This document shows, piece after piece, positions 33,053 through 41,266 of a DNA stretch of 41,266 bases (the stretch's first letter is position 1; every line of letters starts with the position of its first letter). A program made the position numbers and the translations under genes. Where the stretch lies: the NCBI RefSeq assembly GCF_900103415.1, contig NZ_FMXB01000023.1:1-41266 (forward strand), given 5' to 3'. The notes below the pieces were generated by a model. That model was not told where the DNA came from and did no database searches. It saw nothing but the letters and a program-made list of their open reading frames with translations. This DNA comes from Methanobrevibacter millerae. Lineage in GTDB: Archaea > Methanobacteriota > Methanobacteria > Methanobacteriales > Methanobacteriaceae.

Positions 33053-33264
33053 TAGTTTTATCCTCCCATTTGGATATGTTTTATAATATTTATATTGTAT
33101 TATAAATTATTTAAACATTTTGTATTTTTTTATAATAATGTAATATTTTTTTATTGAAATTCATTTATATTAATGTATTAAAATTGTAATAAATTGGATT
33201 GCATTCTATTAATTAGGGCTTCGTTTAGCCATTTGTAATATTGTTTAGAAAATTTTTGAAAATT

Positions 33265-34428
33265 CTAGAAATTTAATAGAATTTCCTTAATGTCATTAAT
33301 GCCGGCATCTGTTTTTATTCCGATTGGGCTGAAATGGGTCTTGACGGCTTTAAAGCCTTTATTTTCCAGTTCATCAAATATTAAATCAAGCTTTGGGGCG
33401 CTAATCTTCAATGCTTTGCAAATGCTGTGAACGTCGTAGAATGTGGCCGGGCTTTCGGCTTCGTTAAGGCAGCTCGTAAGCAGTTTCAATAACTGGTTTT
33501 TGGTGTTCAGTTTCTTGTTTTCAGATTCCTTAATCATTTTTGATATGAATTCGCTGTTTTGAATGTCTCCAAGCCATAGCGGACCTGCATGAATCAGTTT
33601 TTCGCCGCATTCGGGACATGTTTCAGGGATTGGCGTTGCAAGTCCCTTATTGGTTTCCCGGTAGAGGCACTCCTTACAATGGCTTATGTATCCGATATTT
33701 TTTAGTGATTCGTCACTTTTTTTGGAACCTTTCTTGACATATAGGTATAATCTCATGTAATGTTCTGTACTGTGGGACAAAAGCACTTCAATGCACTTGG
33801 CGTATTTGGATAGTGTCAATGCGCAGAAGCCAGCAAGGATTCTGATGCCGGTTTCATGGCAGTATTCGCTTTTGTATGGTTTTGAATTGTATTTTCTGAT
33901 GCACGGTTCCTTGTAGGTTCCGCAAAGGGCTGAAGTGTCCGTTGCGGTAACGCATAAAAGTGATTCCCTTCTGGCGCAGTATCCGGCTGAGTCGAGAAAC
34001 GGTGAAGGAGTTCCGAACGGATCGATGTCGATGACGTCGAATATTCCTCTGTTGCTTCTTAAAAACATGCTTGCGTCATGCTGGTGGACGCTTATGTCCT
34101 TTAAATGATTTATTTTAATGTTGTGCTCCTCGAATTCATTTGCAAGTTCGCTTATGTCGTTAATGTAGACGTCGCCCACACCGTTGATTTCGTTTTTATA
34201 GCGAACTCCCCTTATTCCGCTTCCTCCAAACAAGTCGCAGATGTTTATTTCACGGTTCTGCTCTTTTTGAAATGTCTGCAATGCAAGAATGGAGATGTCC
34301 CTGTTCATTTCCATCTGGGGATTGTAGAAAACGGGAGCGTCTGATGATACCTTTTCGTACTCGGGAAATTCAATTTTCGTCAGTCCCTCTTCAATTGTTA
34401 TAATCTTATAATCGTCCAAAATAATCAC
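33265..34428 (-). CDS. trm1: tRNA (guanine26-N2)-dimethyltransferase Trm1
   Basis: 387-residue SAM-dependent enzyme that forms N2,N2-dimethylguanosine at tRNA position 26. The N-terminal catalytic domain shows F-Y-N-P-x-M-x-x-N-R-D, the SAM motif L-F-G-G-S-G-I-R-G-V-R and D-I-D-P-F-G-T-P. The C-terminal domain has a zinc site, C-K-E-C ... C-P-E-C, followed by G-P-L-W-L-G. Length is normal for archaea. Monocistronic, with its start facing the divergent aminotransferase gene. Confidence 0.95.
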   Translation of the reverse strand: MIILDDYKIITIEEGLTKIEFPEYEKVSSDAPVFYNPQMEMNRDISILALQTFQKEQNREINICDLFGGSGIRGVRYKNEINGVGDVYINDISELANEFEEHNIKINHLKDISVHQHDASMFLRSNRGIFDVIDIDPFGTPSPFLDSAGYCARRESLLCVTATDTSALCGTYKEPCIRKYNSKPYKSEYCHETGIRILAGFCALTLSKYAKCIEVLLSHSTEHYMRLYLYVKKGSKKSDESLKNIGYISHCKECLYRETNKGLATPIPETCPECGEKLIHAGPLWLGDIQNSEFISKMIKESENKKLNTKNQLLKLLTSCLNEAESPATFYDVHSICKALKISAPKLDLIFDELENKGFKAVKTHFSPIGIKTDAGINDIKEILLNF

Positions 34429-34495
34429 TTTTAACTTTAATTAAGTAATATTTTAAATATTATTAAATTTAAATATATTGTAAAAGGTGATATTT

Positions 34496-35602
34496 GTGTC
34501 AGAAATTAAAGTTCCAATAGCAAAACCGATTATAGGGCAAGAAGAAATTGATAACGTGGTTGAGGTTTTAAAATCAGGAATGATCGCTCAGGGACCTAAG
34601 GTTGCTGAATTTGAAAAAGAATTCTCATCATGGGTAGATGCCGATTACGGTATCGCAACCAACTCAGGTACCGCAGCGCTTCACGTTGCATTGTTGGCAG
34701 CAGGCATTGGTGCCGGAGATGAGGTAATTACAACGCCGTTTACTTTCATCGCAAGCGGAAACTCAATCGTCTACACCGGAGCAAAACCTGTCTTTGGAGA
34801 TATTGATTTAAAGACCTACACTCTGGATCCTGAAACCATTGAAGCGTTAATCACTGACAAGACCAAGGCAATAATGCCCGTTCAATTGTATGGTCAGTCT
34901 GCAGAGATGGATGCAATCTGCGATATCGCAAAAGACCATGACTTGCTTGTAATCGAAGATGCCGCACAGGCTCACGGAACTACATACAACGGCAAAAAGG
35001 TCGGTTCTTTAGGTGACATGGCATGTTTCAGCTTCTATCCGACAAAGAACATGACAACCTCAGAAGGAGGAATGATTACCACAAATGACGAAAAGCTCGT
35101 TGAAGAGGCTCACATTTTCAGGGCCCACGGCTCACGGGTAAAGTATCACCACGATGACATCGGATACAACTTCAGGATGACTGACATTTCAGCTGCAATC
35201 GGCCTTGCACAATTGAAGGTAATTGATGAATTCAATAAGAAAAGGGCGGACAATGCGGCCTATTTAAACAAAGGCCTTGCTGATGTTGACGGTGTAATCA
35301 CCCCTTACGCAAGGGAAGGCTCAAGACACGTTTATCACCAGTACACAATCCGTGTTGAAAAGGGTGAAAGGGATAACTGGCAGGAAATATTAACCGAAAT
35401 GGGAATCGGAACAGGCGTTCACTATCCTATACCTCTCTACAATCAGCCTATTTATGAGAAAATGGGATTCACCGGCCACTGTCCTAACGCCGAGCTTGCG
35501 GCAAGCTCCGTTATTTCACTTCCGGTACATCCTTCATTAACCAGTGATGATTTGGATTTAGTTATCGATGCAGTCGAAACTGCAAGTAAAAAAATAGCTT
35601 AA
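34496..35602 (+). CDS. DegT/DnrJ/EryC1/StrS sugar aminotransferase
   Basis: 368-residue PLP enzyme that aminates nucleotide-linked keto sugars, used in surface glycans. Signs are A-T-N-S-G-T-A-A-L-H near the N-terminus, I-E-D-A-A-Q-A-H-G (PLP-binding Asp) and F-Y-P-T-K-N-M-T-T-S-E-G-G, with the Lys that forms the Schiff base, then Y-N-F-R-M-T-D. The GTG at 34496 is chosen because aggtgat sits 5 bases before it; a GTG at 34487 overlaps that site. No other glycan genes adjoin, so its sugar is unknown. In Methanothermobacter the gene next to MTH1187 is of this kind. Confidence 0.9.
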   Translation: MSEIKVPIAKPIIGQEEIDNVVEVLKSGMIAQGPKVAEFEKEFSSWVDADYGIATNSGTAALHVALLAAGIGAGDEVITTPFTFIASGNSIVYTGAKPVFGDIDLKTYTLDPETIEALITDKTKAIMPVQLYGQSAEMDAICDIAKDHDLLVIEDAAQAHGTTYNGKKVGSLGDMACFSFYPTKNMTTSEGGMITTNDEKLVEEAHIFRAHGSRVKYHHDDIGYNFRMTDISAAIGLAQLKVIDEFNKKRADNAAYLNKGLADVDGVITPYAREGSRHVYHQYTIRVEKGERDNWQEILTEMGIGTGVHYPIPLYNQPIYEKMGFTGHCPNAELAASSVISLPVHPSLTSDDLDLVIDAVETASKKIA

Positions 35603-35621
35603 AAGTCATGTCAAATGACTT

Positions 35622-35927
35622 TTAATCCAACATTTTTTCAACCGTTTCTATTTTTGCATTTAGCGTTCTTTTTTCAACATCCCTTCTGTCGTCTACCTTG
35701 ATTACCGTATAAACCCTGCCGACGCCTACTTTAAAGACCGCTTCCTGGGCTTCAGCTATCACTTCATATAATTCTTTCAGGCTTTCGGCTTCAATCTGCG
35801 TTCCCATTCCCGTCAGCTGGAAATTGAGTCCGGAGTCCTTCACTACCTGAACGGCAGCGGTTACGTAGTCCTTGCATTCGGTTGAATCGCATCCGACCGG
35901 CAAAATTGCAAAATCACATGTTATCAT
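35622..35927 (-). CDS. MTH1187/YqgV family thiamine-binding-type protein
   Basis: 101-residue protein of the MTH1187 family, with its small ferredoxin-like fold. Pattern: an N-terminal beta strand ending in P-V-G, then Y-V-T-A-A-V-Q-V and Q-L-T-G-M-G-T-Q-I-E, and a C-terminal I-K-V-D-D-R-R-D. Members of this family bind thiamine or a related ligand, but the physiological role is unclear. Converges on the aminotransferase gene with a 19-base gap. Confidence 0.88.
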   Translation of the reverse strand: MITCDFAILPVGCDSTECKDYVTAAVQVVKDSGLNFQLTGMGTQIEAESLKELYEVIAEAQEAVFKVGVGRVYTVIKVDDRRDVEKRTLNAKIETVEKMLD

Positions 35928-35979
35928 ATATTATCACTTCCAAAAAATTATTTATTAATCTAATTATAAATCATTTGTT

Positions 35980-36855
35980 ATGGCGAAACTGAATAAGGAT
36001 GAATTCAATGGGATGATTTTTAAAAGGATTAATGACCTGATTTCAGATTACAAACTGATTAAACAAAACGAGCTCATAGCCGTTGCTTTATCCGGAGGAA
36101 AGGACAGCGTTCTGACATTGCATGCCCTTAAAGGATATCAGGAATACGAAGACTTTGATTTGGTAGCGATAAGCGTTGATGAGGGCATTGAAGGTTACAG
36201 GCCTCACGGCATTTCATCAGCAGTTAACAATGCAGAAGCCTTAGGGGTGGAGCTGATTCAAAAGTCATTTCTTGAAGAGGAAGGATTTGCCCTTGATGAT
36301 ATCTATCAAGACTTTAAAAGCGCCTGCATTCCCTGCGGAGTTTTCAGAAGAAACATTTTAAACAAAACCGCTTATGAACTGGGCGCTTCAAAAATAGCTA
36401 CAGGCCATAACCTTGACGATGAAATCCAGTCATTTCTAATGAGCTTTGCAAGGGGCGACACCATCAAATTCTCCAAGTTCGGCCCCGAGCTTGACGTAAT
36501 CCATCCCAAACTGATTCCAAGAATAAAGCCATTGTGGAACACTTCTGAAAAGGATGTCGGTCTCTGGGCTGTGTTAAACGATATAGATATCCACTTGGAT
36601 GAATGCCCATATTCGCATCTCTCATTAAGGGCTAAAATAAAGGAATTTCTAAACAACAGTGAGGATGCATATCCCGGATTGAAAAATAATATAATGGAGT
36701 CATTTAAAAAGATTTTAACCTTTGAAAATGACATTCAAGCTAATTTAAATGAATGCAAGTTATGCGGCGAGCCGACTTCATCTGAAATCTGCAAGGCCTG
36801 TGAAATAAAACAGCTAGTTTCTCAGGACTGCGAAAGCCATGTAAGCGATGAATAA
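35980..36855 (+). CDS. tRNA thiolation enzyme, TtuA/NcsA family (TIGR00269-like)
   Basis: 291-residue PP-loop ATPase that sulfurates tRNA uridine (position 34 or 54, depending on subtype). It shows the PP-loop A-L-S-G-G-K-D-S-V, the catalytic Cys region C-I-P-C-G-V-F-R-R, T-G-H-N-L-D-D-E, and the C-terminal zinc finger C-K-L-C-G ... C-K-A-C. The N-terminal zinc finger with two CxxC pairs usual in these proteins is missing and no upstream sequence supplies it. The ATG seems to be leaderless, with tttattaa at 35951-35958. Its 3' end overlaps the convergent antiporter gene by 42 bases. Confidence 0.85.
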   Translation: MAKLNKDEFNGMIFKRINDLISDYKLIKQNELIAVALSGGKDSVLTLHALKGYQEYEDFDLVAISVDEGIEGYRPHGISSAVNNAEALGVELIQKSFLEEEGFALDDIYQDFKSACIPCGVFRRNILNKTAYELGASKIATGHNLDDEIQSFLMSFARGDTIKFSKFGPELDVIHPKLIPRIKPLWNTSEKDVGLWAVLNDIDIHLDECPYSHLSLRAKIKEFLNNSEDAYPGLKNNIMESFKKILTFENDIQANLNECKLCGEPTSSEICKACEIKQLVSQDCESHVSDE

Positions 36856-37761
36856 TGCCACAAGAATGGCTCCTTCTTTTTTATCGTATTTGTCCTGGGT
36901 TTTACCGAATATAAAGAAGAGTATTGTAACGCCAAGCATTAATGCAATGTCTATTATCATGTTCGGGTTAATTGCAATTGGGCTTATTGCGCTGCTTGCT
37001 CCGAGTACAAAAAGAATATTGAAAATGTTTGAGCCTATGACATTACCTATGATTAGCTGATTTTCGTCTTTCTTTAAAGCGGTAAGTGAAGTGACAAGTT
37101 CCGGCAAAGAGGTACCTATTGCCACAATGGTTAAACCTACCAGTGTTTCACTCATTCCGAATCCCATTGCTATATATGAAGCGCTGTCAACTACCAAATC
37201 CGCACCGATTGCAATGCCCGCAATACCGCCGATGATATAGATGGCACTTCTTAAAAGACTCATTTTTGGCTCTGATATGATTTCGGACTCTTTTGATTTT
37301 TTTGCATTGTAAACAAGATAAAAAAGGTATCCGATAAGGATAACTAACAGTATGATTCCTTCGATTCTTGAAACGTTCCAGCTTATGAGGATAAACGCAG
37401 ACAGGATTGCTGTAATAATGACTAAAAAGGGCAAATCCTGATTTAAAACGTCACGGCCAATTTTAAGTTCATTTAAAAGTGCGCACAGACCGATAATCAG
37501 GAGCATGTTAAAGAGATTGCTTCCGATAACGTTACTGACAGCCAAAGCGTTGTTTCCGGTTAACGATGAAGTTATTGAAACCGCCGCCTCGGGAGCGCTC
37601 GTACCGAAAGCCACAATTGTAAGTCCTACAATCAGCGTTGGAATCTTGAGTATTGAAGCGACGTTGCTTGCCCCGTCAACGAAAAAGTCTGATCCCTTGA
37701 TTAAAAGCACAAAACCGACAATCAGTAAAACGAATTGTATTCCCATAGCTGCAAAATCCAT
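36814..37761 (-). CDS. Calcium/sodium antiporter family protein
   Basis: 315-residue membrane protein of the CaCA (YrbG/Na-Ca exchanger) family with about ten helices in two homologous halves. Each half has the alpha-repeat signature: G-T-S-A-P-E with G-N-x-x-G-S-N in the first (residues ~50-85), and G-T-S-L-P-E with G-N-V-I-G-S-N in the second (~215-245). It exchanges Ca2+ or another cation for Na+ or H+. Starts immediately after the stop of the CBS-transporter gene upstream, so they are co-transcribed. Confidence 0.93.
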   Translation of the reverse strand: MDFAAMGIQFVLLIVGFVLLIKGSDFFVDGASNVASILKIPTLIVGLTIVAFGTSAPEAAVSITSSLTGNNALAVSNVIGSNLFNMLLIIGLCALLNELKIGRDVLNQDLPFLVIITAILSAFILISWNVSRIEGIILLVILIGYLFYLVYNAKKSKESEIISEPKMSLLRSAIYIIGGIAGIAIGADLVVDSASYIAMGFGMSETLVGLTIVAIGTSLPELVTSLTALKKDENQLIIGNVIGSNIFNILFVLGASSAISPIAINPNMIIDIALMLGVTILFFIFGKTQDKYDKKEGAILVALFIAYMAFAVLRN

Positions 37762-39084
37762 CTAATCCTCCTCTTGTGAATTGTAATCTTCGCCTAAATC
37801 CGTTACAAGAATCTTGTCAATCTGATGGCCGTCCAAATCGACGATTTCGAAAATAAAACGTTCCCATTCGTATTTGTCCTTTACGTCCGGAACGGTTCCG
37901 CTTATGCTTAAGATGAAACCTGCAAGGGTTGTAAAACCGTCTTCGTCCTCGTCAGGGAACTTGTCGTCGATATTGAATAATTCCTTGAACCTGTCAATTC
38001 CAAATCTTCCGTCTATTAACCAGGTTCCGTCATCTCTCTGGGTTGCTATCGGGTCATCGTCCTCGTCGATTCCCGGAATGTCTCCCACGATTCCTTCCAG
38101 CAGGTCGTTTAGGGTAATGAGACCTTCAACGCTTCCGAACTCATCGACTACAAGGGACATGTGAACGTATCCCTGGTTTTCCTTGAACTCCTTTAAAAGC
38201 TCTAAAGTCTCCAGGTTTTCTGAAACAACCAGAGGTTCCTTTACGATGGAATTGATGTCGAACTTTTCTCCGCTGAACATCATTGAGAGAATGTCCTTTG
38301 CCTGAACGACTCCTATGAAATCGTCAAGCTCTCCATAAGCTATTGGAAATATTGACCTTTTGCTCTCCATGATCTTGACCTTGTTGATTTGCCTGTCGTC
38401 TTCAAGGTCAATCCAGATGATTTCGTTTCTCGGAGTCATTATTGATTCGACTTTCTGGTCGTCAAGCTTGAAGACCCTTTTGATGATGTCTTCCTCTTCC
38501 TGCTCGATTGTTCCGCCTTCGATACCTTCCTTAATCATCAGTTCGATTTCCTCTTCGGTAACGGTGTCGTCATTCCTGTTTTCAATTCTTAAAAGCCATA
38601 AAAGGAAGCTGCTTGACTTTGCAAGAATAAAGCTCACTGGCTTTGAAACCTTTGAGAGAACAAGCATGCTTTTTGCAACTTTAAGTGAAATCCTTTCCGG
38701 GTCATTAAGTGCGATTACCTTAGGAACGATTTCTCCTACAACTAATGTAAGGTAGGTGGTGACGATAACGACGATTGCGACGCTTATCGGTTCGCTGTAG
38801 GGAACGAATGATATTAATTTGGCCAATGGTTCGGCGAGGGTTACTCCACCGAATGCACCTGTGAGAACTCCGATAAGTGAAATTCCAATCTGTACGGTTG
38901 ATAAAAATTCGTTTGGATCTTCGAGCAAATCAAAAACGATTTGTGCGTTTTCATTGCCGTCTTCCAAGTATTTCTGCATTTTCGCTTTCCTAACCGACAC
39001 AACGGCAAGCTCTGCCATTGATAAGTAACCTGTAAATATTATTAAAATTAATATTATAATTATTTCAATTATTTCTCCAGCCAT
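37762..39084 (-). CDS. CNNM/CorC-type membrane protein (hemolysin family)
   Basis: 440-residue protein. N-terminal DUF21/CNNM transmembrane domain (about 1-190, four helices), two CBS domains (about 205-330) including I-M-T-P-R-N-E-I and a C-terminal CorC_HlyC domain (about 345-430). The family includes magnesium and cobalt transport or efflux proteins. The old name hemolysin has no support here. Adjacent to the cation antiporter, with the antiporter ATG touching its stop, suggesting a joint role in divalent-cation balance. Confidence 0.92.
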   Translation of the reverse strand: MAGEIIEIIIILILIIFTGYLSMAELAVVSVRKAKMQKYLEDGNENAQIVFDLLEDPNEFLSTVQIGISLIGVLTGAFGGVTLAEPLAKLISFVPYSEPISVAIVVIVTTYLTLVVGEIVPKVIALNDPERISLKVAKSMLVLSKVSKPVSFILAKSSSFLLWLLRIENRNDDTVTEEEIELMIKEGIEGGTIEQEEEDIIKRVFKLDDQKVESIMTPRNEIIWIDLEDDRQINKVKIMESKRSIFPIAYGELDDFIGVVQAKDILSMMFSGEKFDINSIVKEPLVVSENLETLELLKEFKENQGYVHMSLVVDEFGSVEGLITLNDLLEGIVGDIPGIDEDDDPIATQRDDGTWLIDGRFGIDRFKELFNIDDKFPDEDEDGFTTLAGFILSISGTVPDVKDKYEWERFIFEIVDLDGHQIDKILVTDLGEDYNSQEED

Positions 39085-39101
39085 TTTTAACAGACCTTAA
39101 A

Positions 39102-39314
39102 TCATAAATCACTGGCCAATATAAAACCAGTGTTACCGTATATTTCGTCCTGCATCTCCTGAACTGCAAGGGAAGCTTCTTCTCTTGTATTAACCTTTTT
39201 AAATATTCTGCGCCCCTTGACTTTTATTGTCTTGCCGCATACGCATTTTCTGGTGGCAACGCCTTCCTTTGCGTATAAAACCCTTCCACAGTCACAACGA
39301 AATATAAAGTACAT
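39102..39314 (-). CDS. Small zinc-ribbon protein, DUF1922 (MTH1184 homologue)
   Basis: 70-residue protein closely matching MTH1184 as I recall it. N-terminal zinc ribbon with C-D-C-G and C-V-C-G pairs, then a helical tail with E-E-A-S-x-x-V-Q. Function unknown; a nucleic-acid-binding or adaptor role is usual for such ribbons. It starts a minus-strand row with the CNNM gene, whose ATG is 17 bases beyond its stop. Confidence 0.9.
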   Translation of the reverse strand: MYFIFRCDCGRVLYAKEGVATRKCVCGKTIKVKGRRIFKKVNTREEASLAVQEMQDEIYGNTGFILASDL

Positions 39315-39430
39315 GTTAATTTTTCCTAAAATTCAGATTATATTATATTTTTCTTATATATATAAAAAACTTTTTGCAAGTATTAATAGTTATTGATTTT
39401 CAAATCCTAATGATTTCAAGTGTTTTCCCG

Positions 39431-40591
39431 CTATCCTCCGAATATCTTCATGAATAGTGGTATAAATACCTGTGAAGGAAGTATTACTAATGTTGCGATA
39501 CTTACTGCAAGGTTTGTTCCGATAACCACCAGCAATATTCTGAAAATGTTATTGTTCCACAAATCCCTGAAGCCTTCGACATGCGCAAGGTTCTTGATGT
39601 CCCTTTGCCTAACCTTTCTGTATTTGGCTTCGGTGAGGCCTGAAAACCATCCTGCCGCAAGCAAAGGATGAATTATGGTCAGCGGTGCAACCACTCCTCC
39701 AACGATAGCTGACTGGATTTTGGAACCGGACAAGATTGATCCTAAAAATCCCATGAGCATGCTGATAACGATGAACTGGTATATGTCATAGGTAATGTTT
39801 ATCCCGCTAAAAAAAGCCAGAAAAAATATCACAACGAAAAGGATTGGGATTAAAGCCAGGAATACTTTTGTCCATGGTATTCCCTTGCTGTCCTCGATTT
39901 TATTGAGCTCTTCGAGAGGCGGAATCGTTTCGGGATTGTCAAGGTATCTGTTGATTCCCGGCTGGTGGCCTGCGCCGACTACTGCAATTACTCTGTCTTC
40001 AGGGATTCTAAGAAGGCTTCCCGCAAGATATGCGTCCCTTTCATGGACTAAAACTTCGTATATTTCGGGAGCCTCGTCCTTGAACATGTCAAGCAGGTCA
40101 TCCAGATTGTCTGGGTTTTTCAAATCCTCGATGTCAATTTCCTCATCTTCCATGTCTGAAGTCAGGATTCCGTAGAGGAACTTGATTTTATCCAAAAAGG
40201 ACATCCTGTTCAGTGCACGTTCGAGGGTCGTATTGATGTTTCTGTCAATAAGGGCAAGGGGAATTCCCAAATCTTCCGCAGCCTCGATTGCACCAACCAT
40301 TTCAGAACCAGGGGCAACGTCAACTTCAGCTCCGATTTTGGACTGGAAATAGCTTAAGACTGTTGTAACCAAAAATAAGCTGACCTTGTTTTCCTTTATG
40401 ATTTTGGTAACGGAAATTGAGTCATCCTCTTCAATTCCCATCATGGACTTCTTAAGTTTCGTATATCTTGCAAAATCAAGCTCAATTGCTACACGGTCAG
40501 GCTGTATCTCATAAATCTTGTCCTTGACCTCTTCTACACTTTCAGCAGAAACGTGGGCAGTACCTATGATTGTTAAACATTCTCGTCTCAT
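39431..40591 (-). CDS. TraB family membrane protein
   Basis: 386-residue protein. N-terminal TraB domain with T-I-I-G-T-A-H-V-S and later V-V-G-A-G-H-Q-P-G (conserved GxxH motifs of this superfamily, thought to bind metal), then about four transmembrane helices from ~245 to the end. Archaeal members are named after pheromone-shutdown TraB of enterococci, but their function is not known; the fold relates to putative metalloproteases. The ATG has a weak upstream site. Monocistronic by spacing. Confidence 0.9.
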   Translation of the reverse strand: MRRECLTIIGTAHVSAESVEEVKDKIYEIQPDRVAIELDFARYTKLKKSMMGIEEDDSISVTKIIKENKVSLFLVTTVLSYFQSKIGAEVDVAPGSEMVGAIEAAEDLGIPLALIDRNINTTLERALNRMSFLDKIKFLYGILTSDMEDEEIDIEDLKNPDNLDDLLDMFKDEAPEIYEVLVHERDAYLAGSLLRIPEDRVIAVVGAGHQPGINRYLDNPETIPPLEELNKIEDSKGIPWTKVFLALIPILFVVIFFLAFFSGINITYDIYQFIVISMLMGFLGSILSGSKIQSAIVGGVVAPLTIIHPLLAAGWFSGLTEAKYRKVRQRDIKNLAHVEGFRDLWNNNIFRILLVVIGTNLAVSIATLVILPSQVFIPLFMKIFGG

Positions 40592-40660
40592 TTAAAAAAC
40601 ACTCATCAAAAAAATTTTAATATTTTATATTTATTTTTATAAGGTATTTAACTTTTTAGA

Positions 40661-40989
40661 TTATTGGATGATGTCGGGCAGTTCTTTAATGTCATCGATA
40701 ATTTTTAATGGATAATCGCTTTTGAATGCGTCATTTCTTCCATAGCCCCATCCAACAAGAACAAAATCGATTTCACCGTTTATTGCAGTCTTGATGTCAA
40801 TCATGGTGTCTCCAATAAAAATCGTTTCCTCTTTGGGGATTTTTAACTTGTGCATTATCTTTTTAACGCCGCATGCCATAGGTTTTGCCGGATTTGAAAA
40901 GTCATGGCCTCTGATGTCTGAGAAATTGATGTCATTGAAGAATTCGTCAACGTAGTATTTTATCATAATATTGCAAGAATACCCCAACC
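40661..40989 (-). pseudogene. HAD-family phosphatase, C-terminal part, cut by an insertion
   Basis: About 109 codons remain of a HAD hydrolase, probably phosphoglycolate-phosphatase-like. Motif III Lys (N-P-A-K-P-M) and motif IV (F-I-G-D-T-M-I-D) are kept. The N-terminal D-x-D-x-T nucleophile motif is missing. The frame runs into the insertion at 40989/40990, so no natural start is present; initiation at TTG/ATG within the remnant would give an inactive protein. Whether the other half lies beyond the window cannot be seen. Confidence 0.8.
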
Positions 40990-41266
40990 GTGCGACAAGC
41001 TAGGATCAGTAATTTGTTATATGCTTATTAAAGCATATGTTAGTGCAGTTCTATAAACTGATAATGTTGTTGTGTGCATTATTCTCCCTTGAAACTGCGT
41101 CACCGGCAACGGTGAGGTGGGTTGCAAGATAGGTAAAGCATAATCGATGCCATAACTTCCAATGGCACGAATGCGAGAGAAAGATTAGTATTGGTTAACG
41201 ACAGTGAACTCCTAAAAAAAGCATCGTTATATTCGGCAGTGGGTAGGAAGTTTCGAAGAGCTACTG
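40990..41266 (+). mobile_element. Probable group II intron, 5' part (continues past window)
   Basis: The sequence begins with GTGCGAC, the canonical group II intron 5' end, exactly where the HAD reading frame breaks. The following bases are non-coding and richly structured: an 8-bp stem at 41019-41026/41031-41038, cagtt/aactg at 41046-41060, and caccg-GCAA-cggtg at 41101-41114, a 5-bp stem with a GNRA tetraloop, as in domain I. It lies antisense to the disrupted gene. The intron-encoded reverse transcriptase and domains V/VI would be outside the window, so the call rests on these features only. Confidence 0.6.

Noticed and set aside
37762-39084. Hemolysin toxin
   Set aside because: The name comes from old annotation of CNNM/CorC proteins; domains indicate a cation transport role.

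Overview
The window is a piece of a methanogenic archaeal chromosome, most likely Methanobrevibacter or a close relative in the Methanobacteriales. The evidence is AT-rich intergenic DNA with archaeal TATA boxes, an aCPSF1/FttA-type ribonuclease, a proteasome beta subunit, fibrillarin with Nop5, methanopterin and F420 genes (MptA, CofG), archaeosine-precursor genes, and a family B DNA polymerase that ends just after the catalytic DTD motif, as in the naturally split PolB of this order. From memory, the gene order follows Methanothermobacter thermautotrophicus from about MTH1184 (39.1 kb) through MTH1187, MTH1202 (psmB), MTH1203 (aCPSF1), MTH1208 (polB1) to MTH1214/1215 (flpA/nop5). Most of the window is therefore conserved backbone with a few mobile or accessory insertions. 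The species cannot be fixed from the sequence alone.

Layout. 1-311 holds the 3' end of an IS200/IS605 TnpB gene with its right-end hairpin. 430-2633 is a polar amino acid ABC transporter operon. 2653-4677 carries, on the minus strand, an orphan Cas4-like nuclease and a nucleotidyltransferase-fold protein with a 19-bp tandem repeat array between them. 4935-6185 is a secreted protein with a duplicated Cys-containing module. 6460-8266 is a DUF366-queD-queE operon for preQ0/archaeosine. 8310-10933 has two four-CBS proteins and prephenate dehydratase. 10994-13474 has two membrane-anchored proteins and a split coenzyme A pair (coaC, coaB). A 600-bp intergenic region with a strong hairpin follows. 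14078-15856 is flpA-nop5. 15938-21059 runs from a coiled-coil protein through pyrD, pyrK and an AI-2E-type membrane protein to polB1. 21261-26429 runs on the minus strand (small membrane protein, comC-like dehydrogenase, purM, aCPSF1, psmB).

26.4-29.2 kb is the accessory hot spot. An intact-looking IscB nuclease gene with a structured omega-RNA region has apparently landed a few codons into a small gene. Upstream on the same strand is a row of very short genes: a 30-residue and a 52-residue hydrophobic peptide and a 68-residue protein like the C-terminal part of Rpn/PD-(D/E)XK transposase-like nucleases. A second 19-bp tandem repeat array separates this row from taw2. From 29.2 kb to 40.6 kb the backbone resumes with tRNA modification (taw2, trm1, an NcsA/TtuA-like thiolase), cofactors (cofG, mptA), an Lrp regulator, a sugar aminotransferase, ion transport proteins, a zinc-ribbon protein and a TraB protein. 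At 40990 a HAD phosphatase gene is cut by what looks like the 5' end of a group II intron in antisense orientation.

The most unusual signals are: apparent AUU start codons behind strong ribosome-binding sites in three genes; two 19-bp-phased tandem repeat arrays placed next to promoters; a hairpin/pseudoknot candidate in front of the preQ0 operon; paired operator-like repeats around a TATA box after polB1; and the short-gene row next to IscB.
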